NCBI RefSeq assembly: GCF_900129855.1
Contig: NZ_LT670819.1
Span: forward strand, 8,618,001 to 8,682,000
Direction: 5' to 3'
DNA: 64,000 bases
Source: Streptomyces sp. 3214.6
GTDB lineage: Bacteria; Actinomycetota; Actinomycetes; Streptomycetales; Streptomycetaceae
Positions 31,992-41,057 of this stretch are shown here, one piece after another (within the stretch, counting starts at the first letter, position 1; every line of letters starts with the position of its first letter). The position numbers were made by a program, and so were the translations under genes. Under the pieces are notes generated by a model. That model searched no databases. It was not told the origin of the DNA and worked only from the letters and a program-made list of their open reading frames with translations.

Positions 31992-34079
31992 ATGGTTGAT
32001 CGGGCAGCGAGCGCCCTGTCCCTCCCGGACGACTGGCCCGCCCACCCGGACCCGATCCTGGCGCTCAACCGGATGGGCAGCTTCGACTGGGACCTGGACA
32101 CCGGGCTGTTCCACATGGACGCCCGGGCCCACGAGATCTTCGACCTGCGGCCCGAGGAGTACGACGGCGACCCCAACTCCCTCGCCGTGCGGGTCCCACC
32201 GGTCGAGGCCAGCCGGCTGGACGAGGTGATCGCCCAGGCCATCAAGGACGGCAGCGAGAACTACGGCGCCTACTTCCGGATGCGGCTGCGCGACGGCACC
32301 CCGCGCTGGACCCACACCCAGGGCTACATCCGGCGCGACGACACGGGCCGCCCGCGCCGCATCGTCGGCATCGTGCGCGACGCGTCCGACGAGCTGAGCG
32401 ACCTCGCCGCCCGCACCGAGGAGACCACCCTCGACGACGCGCGCCGCGAACAGACCAACGTCGTCCAGCTCACCACGGCGGCCCTGGCCCACGCCCGCAC
32501 CGTGCAGGACGTCATCGACGTCCTGAAGGACACCCACGGCCTCACGCATCTCGGCGCGACCAGCCTCGTCATGGGTCTGGTCGAGGCCGGCCGGATCCGG
32601 CTGATCGCCGAGGGGCCGGAGGGCAGCTTCGTGCCCGGCACACTGGTCACCCGGATCGACGAGCCGTACCCGATGAGCGAGGTCGTGCGCACCCTCACCC
32701 CCCGCTTCATCGAGTCACCGCAGGAGTTCGCCGGCGGCTACCCCGTCCTGTGGCCGCACCTCACCGATCTGAAGATCACCTCCGCGGCCTATCTGCCGCT
32801 CATCGTGCAGGCCCGGCCCATCGGCGCGATGGGCCTGCTCTACAGCGACCGGCACGGCTTCACCCCGGAGGAGCGCAACATCCTCGTCGCGCTCGGCAGC
32901 AGCATCGCGCAGAGCCTGCAACGGGCCATGTTCTACGAGCAGGAGAGGGACATCGCCCAGGGCCTCCAGCAGGCCATGCTGCCGCGCACCATCCCCAGCG
33001 TCGCCGGCGCCGACGTCGCCGTCCGCTACCGTGCCGCCACCATCGGCGGCTCGCTGGGCCGCGGCATCGGCGGCGACTGGTACGACCTGATCCCGCTGCC
33101 CGGCGGGCGGGTCGGAGCCGTCATCGGCGACGTCCAGGGCCACGACACGCACGCCGCCGCCGTCATGGGCCAGCTGCGCATCGTCCTGAGGGCCTACGCG
33201 GCCGAGGGCCACACCCCGGCCACCGTGATGGCCCGGGCCTCCGTCTTCCTGCACGAGCTCGACACCGACCGCTTCGCCACCTGCCTGTACGCGGAGGCCG
33301 ACCTGTCCACCGGGGTCGTCCAAGTGGTCCGCGCGGGACACATCGATCCCCTGCTGCGTGCTCCCGACGGGACCTGCCGGCGCATCTCCGTGCCCGGCGG
33401 GCTGCCGCTCGGTCTGTCCGCCGAGTTCGGCAGCCTCCAGTACCCGGTCGGCACCGTCGAGCTCGACCCCGGCCACACTCTGCTGCTGTACACCGACGGT
33501 CTGGTCGAGCAGCCCGGCGCCGACGTCGACGACGGCATGCGGGCCCTCGCCGCCATGGTCGCCGCGGGACCGGGGGACGTGCGCAAGCTCGCCGACCAGC
33601 TCATCGAGGTCGCCGAGGAACGCGGCGGGGACGACGACGTCGCCCTGCTCCTGCTGCGCCGGCGCGGCCCGGACACCCCGCAGGCGGGGAACCGGCTCCA
33701 GCAGCATGTGGCGCCCGGCGACCCGGAGGCCCTCGCCGAGGCCCGGCACATGATCCGGGCGGCCGTCCGCGCCTGGGGCGCCGGGGACCGCTCCGACGAG
33801 ATCGAACTGGTCGCCGACGAACTGATCACCAACGCGCTCATGCACACCGAGGGCGCGGCGATCGTCACCGTGCGGGTGGTCACCGGCGGCGAGCGCCGGC
33901 TGCGGGTCGAGGTCGAGGACTCCTCCAGCGCCCTGCCGCGCCGCCGTGAGGCCGGCGAGTCGGGTGTCTCGGGGCGCGGTCTGCTGCTGGTGGACCTGCT
34001 CAGCGACGCGTGGGGCGTGGAGGCGCGGGGCGGCGGCAAGTGCGTGTGGTGCGAGTTCGTCGTACGCGAGCCCCGGTGA
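31992..34079 (+). CDS. PAS-GAF-SpoIIE phosphatase with anti-sigma-type kinase domain
   Basis: A 695-residue signalling protein. Order: PAS (about 22-135, with FDWDLDTGLFHMD and GYIRRDDTG), GAF (about 155-318), PP2C-type SpoIIE phosphatase (about 335-560, with GIGGDWYDL, GDVQGHD and RGGDDDVALL metal motifs), and a C-terminal HATPase of the anti-sigma-factor kinase type (about 580-690, with ELVADELITNALMH). Both a phosphatase for an anti-anti-sigma factor and an opposing kinase are therefore in one protein, a common Streptomyces design for partner-switching control of alternative sigma factors. The partners are not encoded nearby. ATG 31992 is the first plausible start. Confidence 0.93.
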   Translation: MVDRAASALSLPDDWPAHPDPILALNRMGSFDWDLDTGLFHMDARAHEIFDLRPEEYDGDPNSLAVRVPPVEASRLDEVIAQAIKDGSENYGAYFRMRLRDGTPRWTHTQGYIRRDDTGRPRRIVGIVRDASDELSDLAARTEETTLDDARREQTNVVQLTTAALAHARTVQDVIDVLKDTHGLTHLGATSLVMGLVEAGRIRLIAEGPEGSFVPGTLVTRIDEPYPMSEVVRTLTPRFIESPQEFAGGYPVLWPHLTDLKITSAAYLPLIVQARPIGAMGLLYSDRHGFTPEERNILVALGSSIAQSLQRAMFYEQERDIAQGLQQAMLPRTIPSVAGADVAVRYRAATIGGSLGRGIGGDWYDLIPLPGGRVGAVIGDVQGHDTHAAAVMGQLRIVLRAYAAEGHTPATVMARASVFLHELDTDRFATCLYAEADLSTGVVQVVRAGHIDPLLRAPDGTCRRISVPGGLPLGLSAEFGSLQYPVGTVELDPGHTLLLYTDGLVEQPGADVDDGMRALAAMVAAGPGDVRKLADQLIEVAEERGGDDDVALLLLRRRGPDTPQAGNRLQQHVAPGDPEALAEARHMIRAAVRAWGAGDRSDEIELVADELITNALMHTEGAAIVTVRVVTGGERRLRVEVEDSSSALPRRREAGESGVSGRGLLLVDLLSDAWGVEARGGGKCVWCEFVVREPR

Positions 34080-34101
34080 CCTCTCGTGGCACTCTGGACG
34101 T

Positions 34102-34965
34102 ATGCCGGAACTCCCCGAGGTGGAAGCGCTCAAGGACTTCCTGACCGAGCATCTCGTCGGCCACGAGATCGTGCGCGTGCTGCCCGTCGCGATCAACGTG
34201 CTGAAGACGTACGACCCGCCCGTCACCGCCGTCGAGGGGCAGCAGGTCACCGCCGTGCACCGGCACGGCAAGTTCCTCGACCTGACGGCCGGCGACGGGC
34301 TGCACCTCGTCACACACCTCGCCCGCGCCGGCTGGCTGCACTGGAAGGACCGCCTGCCCGACGGGCCGCCGCGCCCCGGCAAGGGCCCCCTCGCGCTGCG
34401 GGTCGCCCTGGAGACGGGGGCGGGCTTCGACCTCACGGAGGCCGGCACCCAGAAGCGGCTCGCGGTGTACGTCGTGCGCGACCCGCAACAGGTGCCCGGC
34501 GTCGCCCGGCTGGGCCCCGACCCGCTCGCCGCCGACTTCGACGAGCCCCGCCTGGCCGCACTCCTCGCCGCGGAGCGGCACCGACTCAAGGGCGTCCTGC
34601 GCGACCAGAGCCTGATCGCGGGTGTCGGCAACGCCTACAGCGACGAGATCCTGCACGCGGCGAGAATGTCCCCCTTCAAGCTCGCGGCGTCCCTCACGCC
34701 CGAGGAGACCCACATCCTCTACGAGGCCCTGCGCACGACGCTCACGGCGGCGGTGGAGCGTTCGCGAGGTGTGGCGGCGGGGCGGCTCAAGGCGGAGAAG
34801 AAGAGCGGCCTGCGGGTCCACGGCCGCACCGGCGAACCCTGCCCGGTGTGCGGCGACACCGTCCGCGAGGTCTCCTTCAGTGACTCCTCGCTCCAGTACT
34901 GCCCCACCTGCCAGACGGGCGGCAAGCCGCTGGCGGACCGGCGGATGTCGCGCCTGCTGAAGTAG
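34102..34965 (+). CDS. Fpg/Nei-family DNA glycosylase/AP lyase
   Basis: A 287-residue base-excision repair enzyme. After Met removal it starts PELPEVE with catalytic Pro1 and Glu2. HGKFLDL carries the conserved Lys, SLIAGVGNAYSDEIL is the helix-two-turn-helix, and the C-terminal zinc finger has CPVC and CPTC. The Arg usually just before the second Cys pair of the finger is not obvious (SDSSLQYC), so it may be one of the divergent actinobacterial Fpg2/Nei-like paralogues with changed lesion preference. It follows the phosphatase gene by 22 bases and may be cotranscribed. Confidence 0.9.
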   Translation: MPELPEVEALKDFLTEHLVGHEIVRVLPVAINVLKTYDPPVTAVEGQQVTAVHRHGKFLDLTAGDGLHLVTHLARAGWLHWKDRLPDGPPRPGKGPLALRVALETGAGFDLTEAGTQKRLAVYVVRDPQQVPGVARLGPDPLAADFDEPRLAALLAAERHRLKGVLRDQSLIAGVGNAYSDEILHAARMSPFKLAASLTPEETHILYEALRTTLTAAVERSRGVAAGRLKAEKKSGLRVHGRTGEPCPVCGDTVREVSFSDSSLQYCPTCQTGGKPLADRRMSRLLK

Positions 34966-35003
34966 GCGTCACCGCCGAGGCGGCGTCCCTGCCGACCTGG
35001 GCA

Positions 35004-35026
35004 CGAAGTGACCTGAACTCACTTCG
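35004..35026. terminator. Hairpin between convergent genes
   Basis: CGAAGTGA (35004-35011) pairs with TCACTTCG (35019-35026) around a 7-base loop; an outer GACCT/AGGTC pair (34994-34998 and 35032-35036) extends it. The position between the ends of the glycosylase and anti-sigma genes fits a bidirectional terminator, although no long T-run is seen. Confidence 0.6.
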
Positions 35027-35034
35027 GGCCGAGG

Positions 35035-35694
35035 TCAGTGGGCGTCGAGCGTCACCAGGTGCTCGCCGGTCGCCGTGCGCAGCTCGTAGCGGACGATCTC
35101 GTCGGAGTGCCAGGCCGCCGCGCCCTGCACGGTGTTGGGGCGGGCGTCGTGCTTGGGAACGACCCAGCTGGTGATCGTCTGCTCGGAGCCGTCGGCGCCG
35201 ATGGCGATCAGACGGCAGGAGCGGGGGCCGGCCCCGTCCTTGACCTTCAGCTCCACATGGCTGCCCCACGGCTCGTCCTCGGTGGTGATCTGCGCCCACA
35301 CTCCGGACTTCTCGTCGGTCGCGGTGACCCGCGCGGCGTCCGCGCCGTCGCTGCCGCCGCCCGCCATCATCGCGATGACCGGACCGGCCAGGGCGACCAC
35401 CACCGAGGCGGCCACCGCGTACAGCACCCGTCGGCGCACGGCGCGGTGCCGGGCCGCCACCTCGCCGAGCAGTCGGTCCAGCAGCTGCGGGCCGGGCCCG
35501 GCGAAGGGGTGCACGGCACGCGGGGTGGCGCGCCGGTAGAGCATCATCTGTCGGGCGGTGGGGCCGAACTCGGTGACCTGCGCCGCGCATTGAGGACACT
35601 CCATGAGGTGGTCCTCGAAGCGGAAGGCCTCCGCTTCGTCCAGCACGCCGAGCGCGTACGCGCCGACGTCGCGATGCCTCTCCAGGGACCTCAT
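35035..35694 (-). CDS. Zinc-binding anti-sigma factor, membrane-anchored
   Basis: A 219-residue protein. The zinc-associated anti-sigma domain is at the N-terminus with the HxxxCxxC motif in DHLMECPQC (about residues 28-36). One membrane helix (LYAVAASVVVALAGPVIAMM, about 89-108) separates it from an exported C-terminal sensor-like domain of about 105 residues with a beta-rich pattern. It should bind a sigma factor in the cytosol and release it on an outside or redox signal. The sigma factor gene lies two genes upstream on the same strand (36499-37050) and is the obvious partner. Confidence 0.88.
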   Translation of the reverse strand: MRSLERHRDVGAYALGVLDEAEAFRFEDHLMECPQCAAQVTEFGPTARQMMLYRRATPRAVHPFAGPGPQLLDRLLGEVAARHRAVRRRVLYAVAASVVVALAGPVIAMMAGGGSDGADAARVTATDEKSGVWAQITTEDEPWGSHVELKVKDGAGPRSCRLIAIGADGSEQTITSWVVPKHDARPNTVQGAAAWHSDEIVRYELRTATGEHLVTLDAH

Positions 35695-35835
35695 GCCGAA
35701 ACCTCGTGCCGTTGAGTGCCAGTGGGGTTACTCCTTGCTCCCACCGGTACGCACCCGACAGACGAATCACTCAAGCCGCGTACCGAATCGTGACCCAGAT
35801 GTTCGGAGCGGACCGGCCCGCGGATTGGTGCGAAT

Positions 35836-36351
35836 CTAAAAAAGATGAATCGCGAGGTGCCCGAGGGGCAGTCCGAGCTGCCAGGCGGGCGTCCAGACCT
35901 TGGGTCCGTCCTCCTCGCCGACCACCGGGGCGCCGCCCGGCACCGCGTTGAGGTCGGGAGCCAGCAGCTCCGTCTCCTCCAGCCAGCGCCAGGCCGCGGC
36001 CGCCAGTTCGAGATCCGGGGCGGGCCCGTCCAACGCGGCCGCTTCAGCCGTCAGTTGAGACATACGTTCGCCGACCCAGTCCTGCCACGGCTGGTCGTAC
36101 GCCGTGAGCGAAAGCCAGGTCTCCAGCTGAGTGACGACCCGGATGCCGGGCAGTTCGCCGTCGGTGTCGGACAGGAAGATGGTGAGCGCCAGGGCATCGC
36201 GTCCGGCGCGGAACTCGAAGGACGTCGGTGGCATCAGATCGCCGGTCCGCAGCAGTTCGTCGGCGATGTACTCGGCGTACAGCCAGGCCATGGGGACGGT
36301 GAGTTCACCGCCGCCGGTGCCGTCCGTGTCCTGGTGACCTCTGTGCAGCAT
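35836..36351 (-). CDS. Conserved-looking hypothetical protein between sigma and anti-sigma genes
   Basis: A 171-residue soluble, acidic protein without a signal peptide or clear domain. It has a regular alpha/beta composition (AWLYAEYIADELLRTGD, then FRAGRDALALTIFLSD) and Trp-rich segments. The start is not certain: ATG 36351 has its AGGAAGG site only about one base away, and ATG 36291 is an alternative. The position between a sigma gene and its anti-sigma gene suggests a regulated or accessory role, but I do not recognise it. Confidence 0.7.
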   Translation of the reverse strand: MLHRGHQDTDGTGGGELTVPMAWLYAEYIADELLRTGDLMPPTSFEFRAGRDALALTIFLSDTDGELPGIRVVTQLETWLSLTAYDQPWQDWVGERMSQLTAEAAALDGPAPDLELAAAAWRWLEETELLAPDLNAVPGGAPVVGEEDGPKVWTPAWQLGLPLGHLAIHLF

Positions 36352-36498
36352 CCCTTCCTGCCTTCCTCCGGTGCGTGCGCGTCGCCCGATGCGGGGACCC
36401 CGGGGAGGACCCCATCCGGAACACGGATAAGGACACCCGATTACTCAATGGGGGTCCTCGGCAAGGCGCTTTACGGAGGCTTGACCGAGCCGTGGGTT

Positions 36499-37050
36499 TC
36501 AGTGCAGGTCGGCCGCGTATCCCGGAAGCACCCGGCGTAGGGCGCGCAGCGCGTAGTACGCGCGGGACTTCACCGTACCCGGAGGAATTCCGAGGGCTTC
36601 GGCGGCCTCCGCCACACTCGCCCCTTGGAAATACACCAGCACCAGGACTTCACGGTGTTCCGGAGTGAGTGTCTTCACAGCCTCGCGCACATCGAGGGCC
36701 GCGGCGGCCCGCTCGGCGTGGTCGGCGTGGACCGGCGCGTTCTCCAGCACCGCGTCCCCGACCTCCGCCGGCCGCGCCTGCCGGGCGCGCCGCGCGTCGA
36801 TGGCGAGCCGTCGGCCCACGGTGAGCAGCCAGGGCCGTACGGAGTCGAAGGCGTCGGTGCGCAGTGCCTCGGGATGCTGCCAGGCGCGCACCAGGGTCTC
36901 CTGGACGAGGTCCTCGGCGCGCTGGCGGTCGCCGTCGGACAGCCTCAGCAGCAGCGCGAAGAGCGGCCTGCCGTGCTCGCGCTGCAAGGCGGCGAGTTCG
37001 TGCTCGGCGGTCGTCGGCCCGGTCGCGGTGAGGGTGATTCCGGCGGTCAT
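36499..37050 (-). CDS. ECF-type RNA polymerase sigma factor
   Basis: A 183-residue sigma factor with only regions 2 and 4. Region 2 includes DLVQETLVRAWQHPEAL (about 46-62) and PWLLTVGRRLAIDARR; region 4 includes LTPEHREVLVLVYFQGASVA and the HTH EAAEALGIPPGTVKSRA. I start it at ATG 37050 (MTAGITLT), as residues before it are unconserved; an upstream in-frame ATG would add 15. It is probably held by the zinc anti-sigma factor encoded downstream. A 12-bp tandem duplication lies 74 bases upstream. Confidence 0.92.
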   Translation of the reverse strand: MTAGITLTATGPTTAEHELAALQREHGRPLFALLLRLSDGDRQRAEDLVQETLVRAWQHPEALRTDAFDSVRPWLLTVGRRLAIDARRARQARPAEVGDAVLENAPVHADHAERAAAALDVREAVKTLTPEHREVLVLVYFQGASVAEAAEALGIPPGTVKSRAYYALRALRRVLPGYAADLH

Positions 37051-37123
37051 GGGCGTATGGCACCGCAGTGCGCCGGTTCGGGACAGCGTCCGCACAGGGA
37101 TCTGCGGCGGACGGTCGATCGCG

Positions 37124-37147
37124 TCGACGAACGGTTCGACGAACGGT
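37124..37147. repeat. 12-bp perfect tandem duplication upstream of the sigma gene
   Basis: TCGACGAACGGT occurs twice without a gap (37124-37135 and 37136-37147), between the divergent sigma-factor and CapA-like genes. It could be a pair of protein-binding sites or a slippage product. Confidence 0.65.
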
Positions 37148-37272
37148 CCGGGCTACGCCGATCGCGGGCATCGGCCCTGGACGCAGGGAGTGGTGGGGCG
37201 CTCGGATGCCTCCCATCCATTAGTACTGATACGTGCGTAAATATGACAATTCATGCGAAGTGGAGTGATCAG

Positions 37273-38421
37273 GTGATCGCACGCAGACATCAGATGGCGC
37301 TGGTCCTCACGGCCGTCCTCGCGTCGGCCGCCGCCTGCCAGGCCCGGGACCGGCCGGCCGAGCCGACGGGACGTCCGGCACCGTCCGCCGCCCGCGGCTT
37401 CACTCTCGTGGCCTCCGGCGACGTCCTCCCGCACGGCACCATCATCGACCGCGCCCACTTCGACGCGGGCGGTCCCGGCTACGACTTCCGCCCGATGTTC
37501 GAGGGCGTCAAGCCCGTCGTCTCCCGCGCCGACCTGGCCCTGTGTCACATGGAGACCGTCTACGGCGCGAACGGCGCCTACACCGGCTACCCCGTCTTCA
37601 GGTCCCCGCCCGAGATCGCCCCGGCCCTCGCCGCCACCGGCTACGACGGCTGCTCCACCGCCTCCAACCACAGCCTCGACGACGGCGCCGCCGGCGTACG
37701 GCGCACCCTCGACGCGCTCGACGGCGCCGGCGTACGGCACGCGGGCACCGCGCGCACCGAGGCCGAGGCCAACTCGGTCACGATGCTGCGCGCGGGCCCG
37801 GCGAAGGTCGCCCACCTCGCCTACACCTACGACACCAACGGCTACCCGCCCCCGCCGGGGCAGCCTTGGGCCGTCAGTCTCATCGACGAGAACCGGATCG
37901 TCGCCGACGCCAAGGCCGCCCGGAAGGCGGGCGCCGACGTGGTCGTCGTCTCCGTGCACTGGGGCACCGAATGGCAGGACGCGCCGGACGACCGCCAACT
38001 CGCCCTCGCCCGCACCCTCACCGCCGCCCGCACGGCCGGCCGCCCCGACATCGACCTGATCCTGGGCACCCACGCGCACGTCCCCCAGGCCTACGAGAAG
38101 ATCAACGGCACCTGGGTCGTCTACGGGCTGGGCGACCAGATCGCGGGCGAGATGTTCAACCACCAGGGCGCCCAGGACCCGCGCGGCAACCAGTCCACCC
38201 TCGCCCGCTTCACCTTCGCGCCGCCCGCCCGGCACGGCGGCCGTTGGGAGGTGCGCAAGGCGGAGTTCGTACCCCAGATGTTCGACATCGACGCCGGCCG
38301 GGTGGTGAACCTCAACAACGCGCTCGCCCGGGGCGCCGACGTCGAGGGCGTGCGCGACCGGATCAGGACCGTGGTCCTCAGCCGGGGCGCGGCCAAGGAC
38401 GCTCTGGTGATGGGGGAGTGA
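37273..38421 (+). CDS. CapA-family protein (poly-gamma-glutamate synthesis-type metallophosphoesterase), exported
   Basis: A 382-residue protein with an N-terminal export signal ending ASAAACQARD; the Cys suggests a lipoprotein, although the lipobox is not canonical. The main domain is the calcineurin-like CapA fold, with metal-site blocks SGDVLPHG, CHMETVY, STASNHSLDDG, VSVHWGTEW and LGTHAHVPQ in the expected order. CapA proteins act in poly-gamma-glutamate capsule export or related envelope work; other cap genes are absent here. GTG 37273 is favoured by GGAG 7 bases upstream over ATG 37243. Confidence 0.88.
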   Translation: MIARRHQMALVLTAVLASAAACQARDRPAEPTGRPAPSAARGFTLVASGDVLPHGTIIDRAHFDAGGPGYDFRPMFEGVKPVVSRADLALCHMETVYGANGAYTGYPVFRSPPEIAPALAATGYDGCSTASNHSLDDGAAGVRRTLDALDGAGVRHAGTARTEAEANSVTMLRAGPAKVAHLAYTYDTNGYPPPPGQPWAVSLIDENRIVADAKAARKAGADVVVVSVHWGTEWQDAPDDRQLALARTLTAARTAGRPDIDLILGTHAHVPQAYEKINGTWVVYGLGDQIAGEMFNHQGAQDPRGNQSTLARFTFAPPARHGGRWEVRKAEFVPQMFDIDAGRVVNLNNALARGADVEGVRDRIRTVVLSRGAAKDALVMGE

Positions 38422-38476
38422 CCGGTGAGAGGGGAGTGAGAGGAGCGGCGGCCGCGCCTTCGGGGTGACGGAGGTG

Positions 38477-38950
38477 CTACGGCACCACCGTCACCGGCCA
38501 CCGCCCCGCCTTCACCAGCCGGATCGCGACGGACCCCACGATCCGGTGGCCCGCCTGTTCGGAGGCGCCCACCACCACCGCGTCCGCCTTGAGCTGGTCC
38601 GCCGCCTTCACCAGCCCGCTGTAGGGGTCGCCACGGAAGGTGTGGAACTCCCAGCGCACATCGAATATCCCGCGCGTCCGCTCGGTGGCGTGCCGGATCT
38701 GCGCGACCAGGTCCTCGGCGATCGCGTCGGTCGTGTCGGCGACCGGCACTCCGAACGCCGCGCCCGCCGCCAGCACCGGCTGCACGTACACCACGGCGAG
38801 CAGCGCGTGCTGGCGCCGGGCCAGACCGGCCGCGTAGGCCGCGGCCCGGAGCGAGGTGTCGGAGCCGTCCACGCCGGCGACGATGACCTTGGGTCCATCC
38901 GTGCCCCGCTCGAACTGGTGCGCGGGCTGCTGTGAGTGCTGTTCCGTCAC
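38477..38950 (-). CDS. Universal stress protein (UspA family)
   Basis: A 157-residue single-domain Usp. It has VIVAGVDGSDTS near residue 23 and the ATP-loop pattern VVGASEQAGHRIVGSVAIRL near the end (about 125-144), which keeps the G-x2-G-x9-G-like spacing only in part, so nucleotide binding is possible but not certain. The GTG start is followed by about 20 unconserved residues. It converges on the CapA-like gene with a 55-base gap. Confidence 0.9.
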   Translation of the reverse strand: MTEQHSQQPAHQFERGTDGPKVIVAGVDGSDTSLRAAAYAAGLARRQHALLAVVYVQPVLAAGAAFGVPVADTTDAIAEDLVAQIRHATERTRGIFDVRWEFHTFRGDPYSGLVKAADQLKADAVVVGASEQAGHRIVGSVAIRLVKAGRWPVTVVP

Positions 38951-39178
38951 GGCCCAGAGGCTATCGGAACCCGCAGGTCCGGATGGGACCCGCCCGGCCG
39001 ATCACGCAGGTACGGCGCCGAGGCTCTCCCGCCATCCGACCGGCAGGACAGCTCCCCGCGCGCGGGCCGCTTGCTTGCTCGCGCCGGCCGACCCCGCACT
39101 GCGCCGGTCGGGTGGAATCGTGCCGCCGGGGCGGTGTCGGTGCGGTGCGTCGAGGCTTCGTCGGGCGACTGATGACTC

Positions 39179-40024
39179 ATGAAGAAGGATCAGTTGTTCA
39201 CGCGGCGCCGGGCGTTGCTCGCGGGCGCCGCCGCGGTCGGAGCGGTCGGCACGGCCGGAGTGTTCGGGTGGGGCGGGGACAGCAAGCCGGTGAAGGCCGC
39301 CGCCCCGGCCCCCGCGGCGGGCGCCCCGGCGCGCGGCATCCCGCGGAAGCCCTCCGCCTACCGTCTCCAGCCGCTGACCGGCTACGGCCCCCCGCACGCC
39401 GCGCCCGCCCGCACCCCGGTGCGCCGCGAACCGCTGCTGAGGATGAACGGCCGCGGCCGCACCATGGTGCTGACCTTCGACGACGGCCCCGACCCCCGCT
39501 ACACCCCTGGCATCCTCGACACGCTGGCCGAGTACGACGTGCGCGCGATGTTCTTCGTGTGCGGGGAGATGGCCGTCGACAACGAGGACCTGCTGGAACG
39601 CATGGCCGACGACGGCCACATCGTCGGCAACCACACCTGGTCCCACCCCCTGCTCACCCGGCTGACCCGCCGCCAGATCCGCTCCGAGATGATCCGCACC
39701 AGCGACGTCATCGAGGAGAGCTACGGTGAGCGGCCCCGCTGGTTCCGCGCCCCCTACGGCGCCTGGAACCGCGCCGCCTTCCAACTCGGCGCCGAACTCG
39801 GCATGGAACCCCTCGCCTGGACGGTCGACAGCCTCGACTGGACCACCCCCGGCACCGGCACCATCGTCGAACGGGTCGAACAGGGCGCCGCCCCCGGCGT
39901 CGTGGTGCTCTCGCACGACGCCGGGGGCGACCGCTCCCAGAGCGTGCGGGCGCTGCGCAGATATCTGCCGCAGCTATTGGATTCCGGCTATCACATCACC
40001 GTTCCGCACCGGAAGTACACCTGA
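39179..40024 (+). CDS. Polysaccharide deacetylase (CE4/NodB family), exported
   Basis: A 281-residue carbohydrate esterase 4. The N-terminus has FTRRRALLAGAAAVGAVG, which looks like a twin-arginine export signal. The NodB domain has TFDDGPDPR (about 98-106) with catalytic Asp, metal His pair in NHTWSHP, RAPYGAWN, and the late LSHDAGG. It should remove acetyl groups from chitin-like or peptidoglycan glycans outside the cell. The ribosome site before ATG 39179 is weak. It runs convergently to the sortase gene. Confidence 0.92.
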   Translation: MKKDQLFTRRRALLAGAAAVGAVGTAGVFGWGGDSKPVKAAAPAPAAGAPARGIPRKPSAYRLQPLTGYGPPHAAPARTPVRREPLLRMNGRGRTMVLTFDDGPDPRYTPGILDTLAEYDVRAMFFVCGEMAVDNEDLLERMADDGHIVGNHTWSHPLLTRLTRRQIRSEMIRTSDVIEESYGERPRWFRAPYGAWNRAAFQLGAELGMEPLAWTVDSLDWTTPGTGTIVERVEQGAAPGVVVLSHDAGGDRSQSVRALRRYLPQLLDSGYHITVPHRKYT

Positions 40025-40057
40025 CACGAGGCATCCGCCCGCCCGGTCGGGAACCGC

Positions 40058-40723
40058 TCAACGGACCTCGACCAGGCGGGCGAAAGCGACGACATTCCCG
40101 TCGTAACCCTTCGCCTTGGAGAAACCGCCCCCGCAGGTGATGATCCGCAGTTCCGGAGAGCCCTTCGAAGCGTAGACGCGGTCGCCGGGGAAGTTGTTCT
40201 TCTCGAACACCTCGATGCCATAGACATCGAAGACCGCGGTCTTTCCGTCCTGCCGCGACACCTCGACGCGGTTTCCCTTCTTCAGGGCTCCGAGACCGTA
40301 GAAGACGGCCGGACCCAGTTTGTTGTCGACATGGCCGACGACGACCGACGTCCCCTTCTCGCCGGGCGAGACCCCGCCCGTGAACCAGCCGGCCAGGTTC
40401 GGGTCCTCCGGCGGCGGTGCGGCCACCCAGCCGTCCGTGTCCAGGCCGACCGGCATGATCGGCGCGTCCACGCTGATGGCGGGGATCCGTACCCGGTTCG
40501 GCACGGCGTACGCCAGCGGAGTCGGGGGCAGGCCGAGGGCGCCGGCCCGACTGTCCGCGGCCGCCGCCGAGGCCGGCTGCGGCGGGCCGATGTCGAACTC
40601 CCCCGACCCGTTCCGGATGAGCGCGAGACCGGTCAGCAGAACAAGCGCTATCACGCCCCAAGGGGCGCGCTTCTTCTGCCGCTCCTTTTCATCCGCCGCC
40701 TCGGACAGCTCGTACGCATACAT
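40058..40723 (-). CDS. Sortase (class F-like)
   Basis: A 221-residue transpeptidase anchored by one N-terminal helix (APWGVIALVLLTGLALI, about 19-35). The beta-barrel has the catalytic His in VVGHVDN and Cys in RIITCGGG; the C-terminal NVVAFARL supplies the Arg region. Overall it fits the Streptomyces class F group. ATG 40723 (MYAYELSEA) has AAGGGGATGG before it. The surface proteins encoded next to it (41058 and 41660) end in a helix plus Arg tail but lack a recognisable LPxTG/LAxTG motif, so its substrates are unclear. Confidence 0.9.
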   Translation of the reverse strand: MYAYELSEAADEKERQKKRAPWGVIALVLLTGLALIRNGSGEFDIGPPQPASAAAADSRAGALGLPPTPLAYAVPNRVRIPAISVDAPIMPVGLDTDGWVAAPPPEDPNLAGWFTGGVSPGEKGTSVVVGHVDNKLGPAVFYGLGALKKGNRVEVSRQDGKTAVFDVYGIEVFEKNNFPGDRVYASKGSPELRIITCGGGFSKAKGYDGNVVAFARLVEVR

Positions 40724-41057
40724 TCGCCATCCCCTTTCGACGCGGCCGTCGCCACGTCCTTTTCGCGCATACGAGAACGCTAAGTCCCGAGTGGGCAACC
40801 GGCGACGGGGCAGCAGCGAACGGGTGGCCCCGACCCTCTTCGGTGCGCCATCCGAGTTGCCGACGGCAGGAATTTTCTGACGGTCCGTGACCTGCGGCGA
40901 TATCCCCTTGTGTGCATGCCGCCCGGCGTGTCCTCTCACCAGTACGGACCATTCCCGAAATGCGGGCGCGTGCACGGCATCTGAGGGTCTTTCCGGGAGG
41001 TGCTTTCTCGCCGACATGCCGGGGACGGGCCCCGGGACGCCTTCCGCGGAGGATCAC

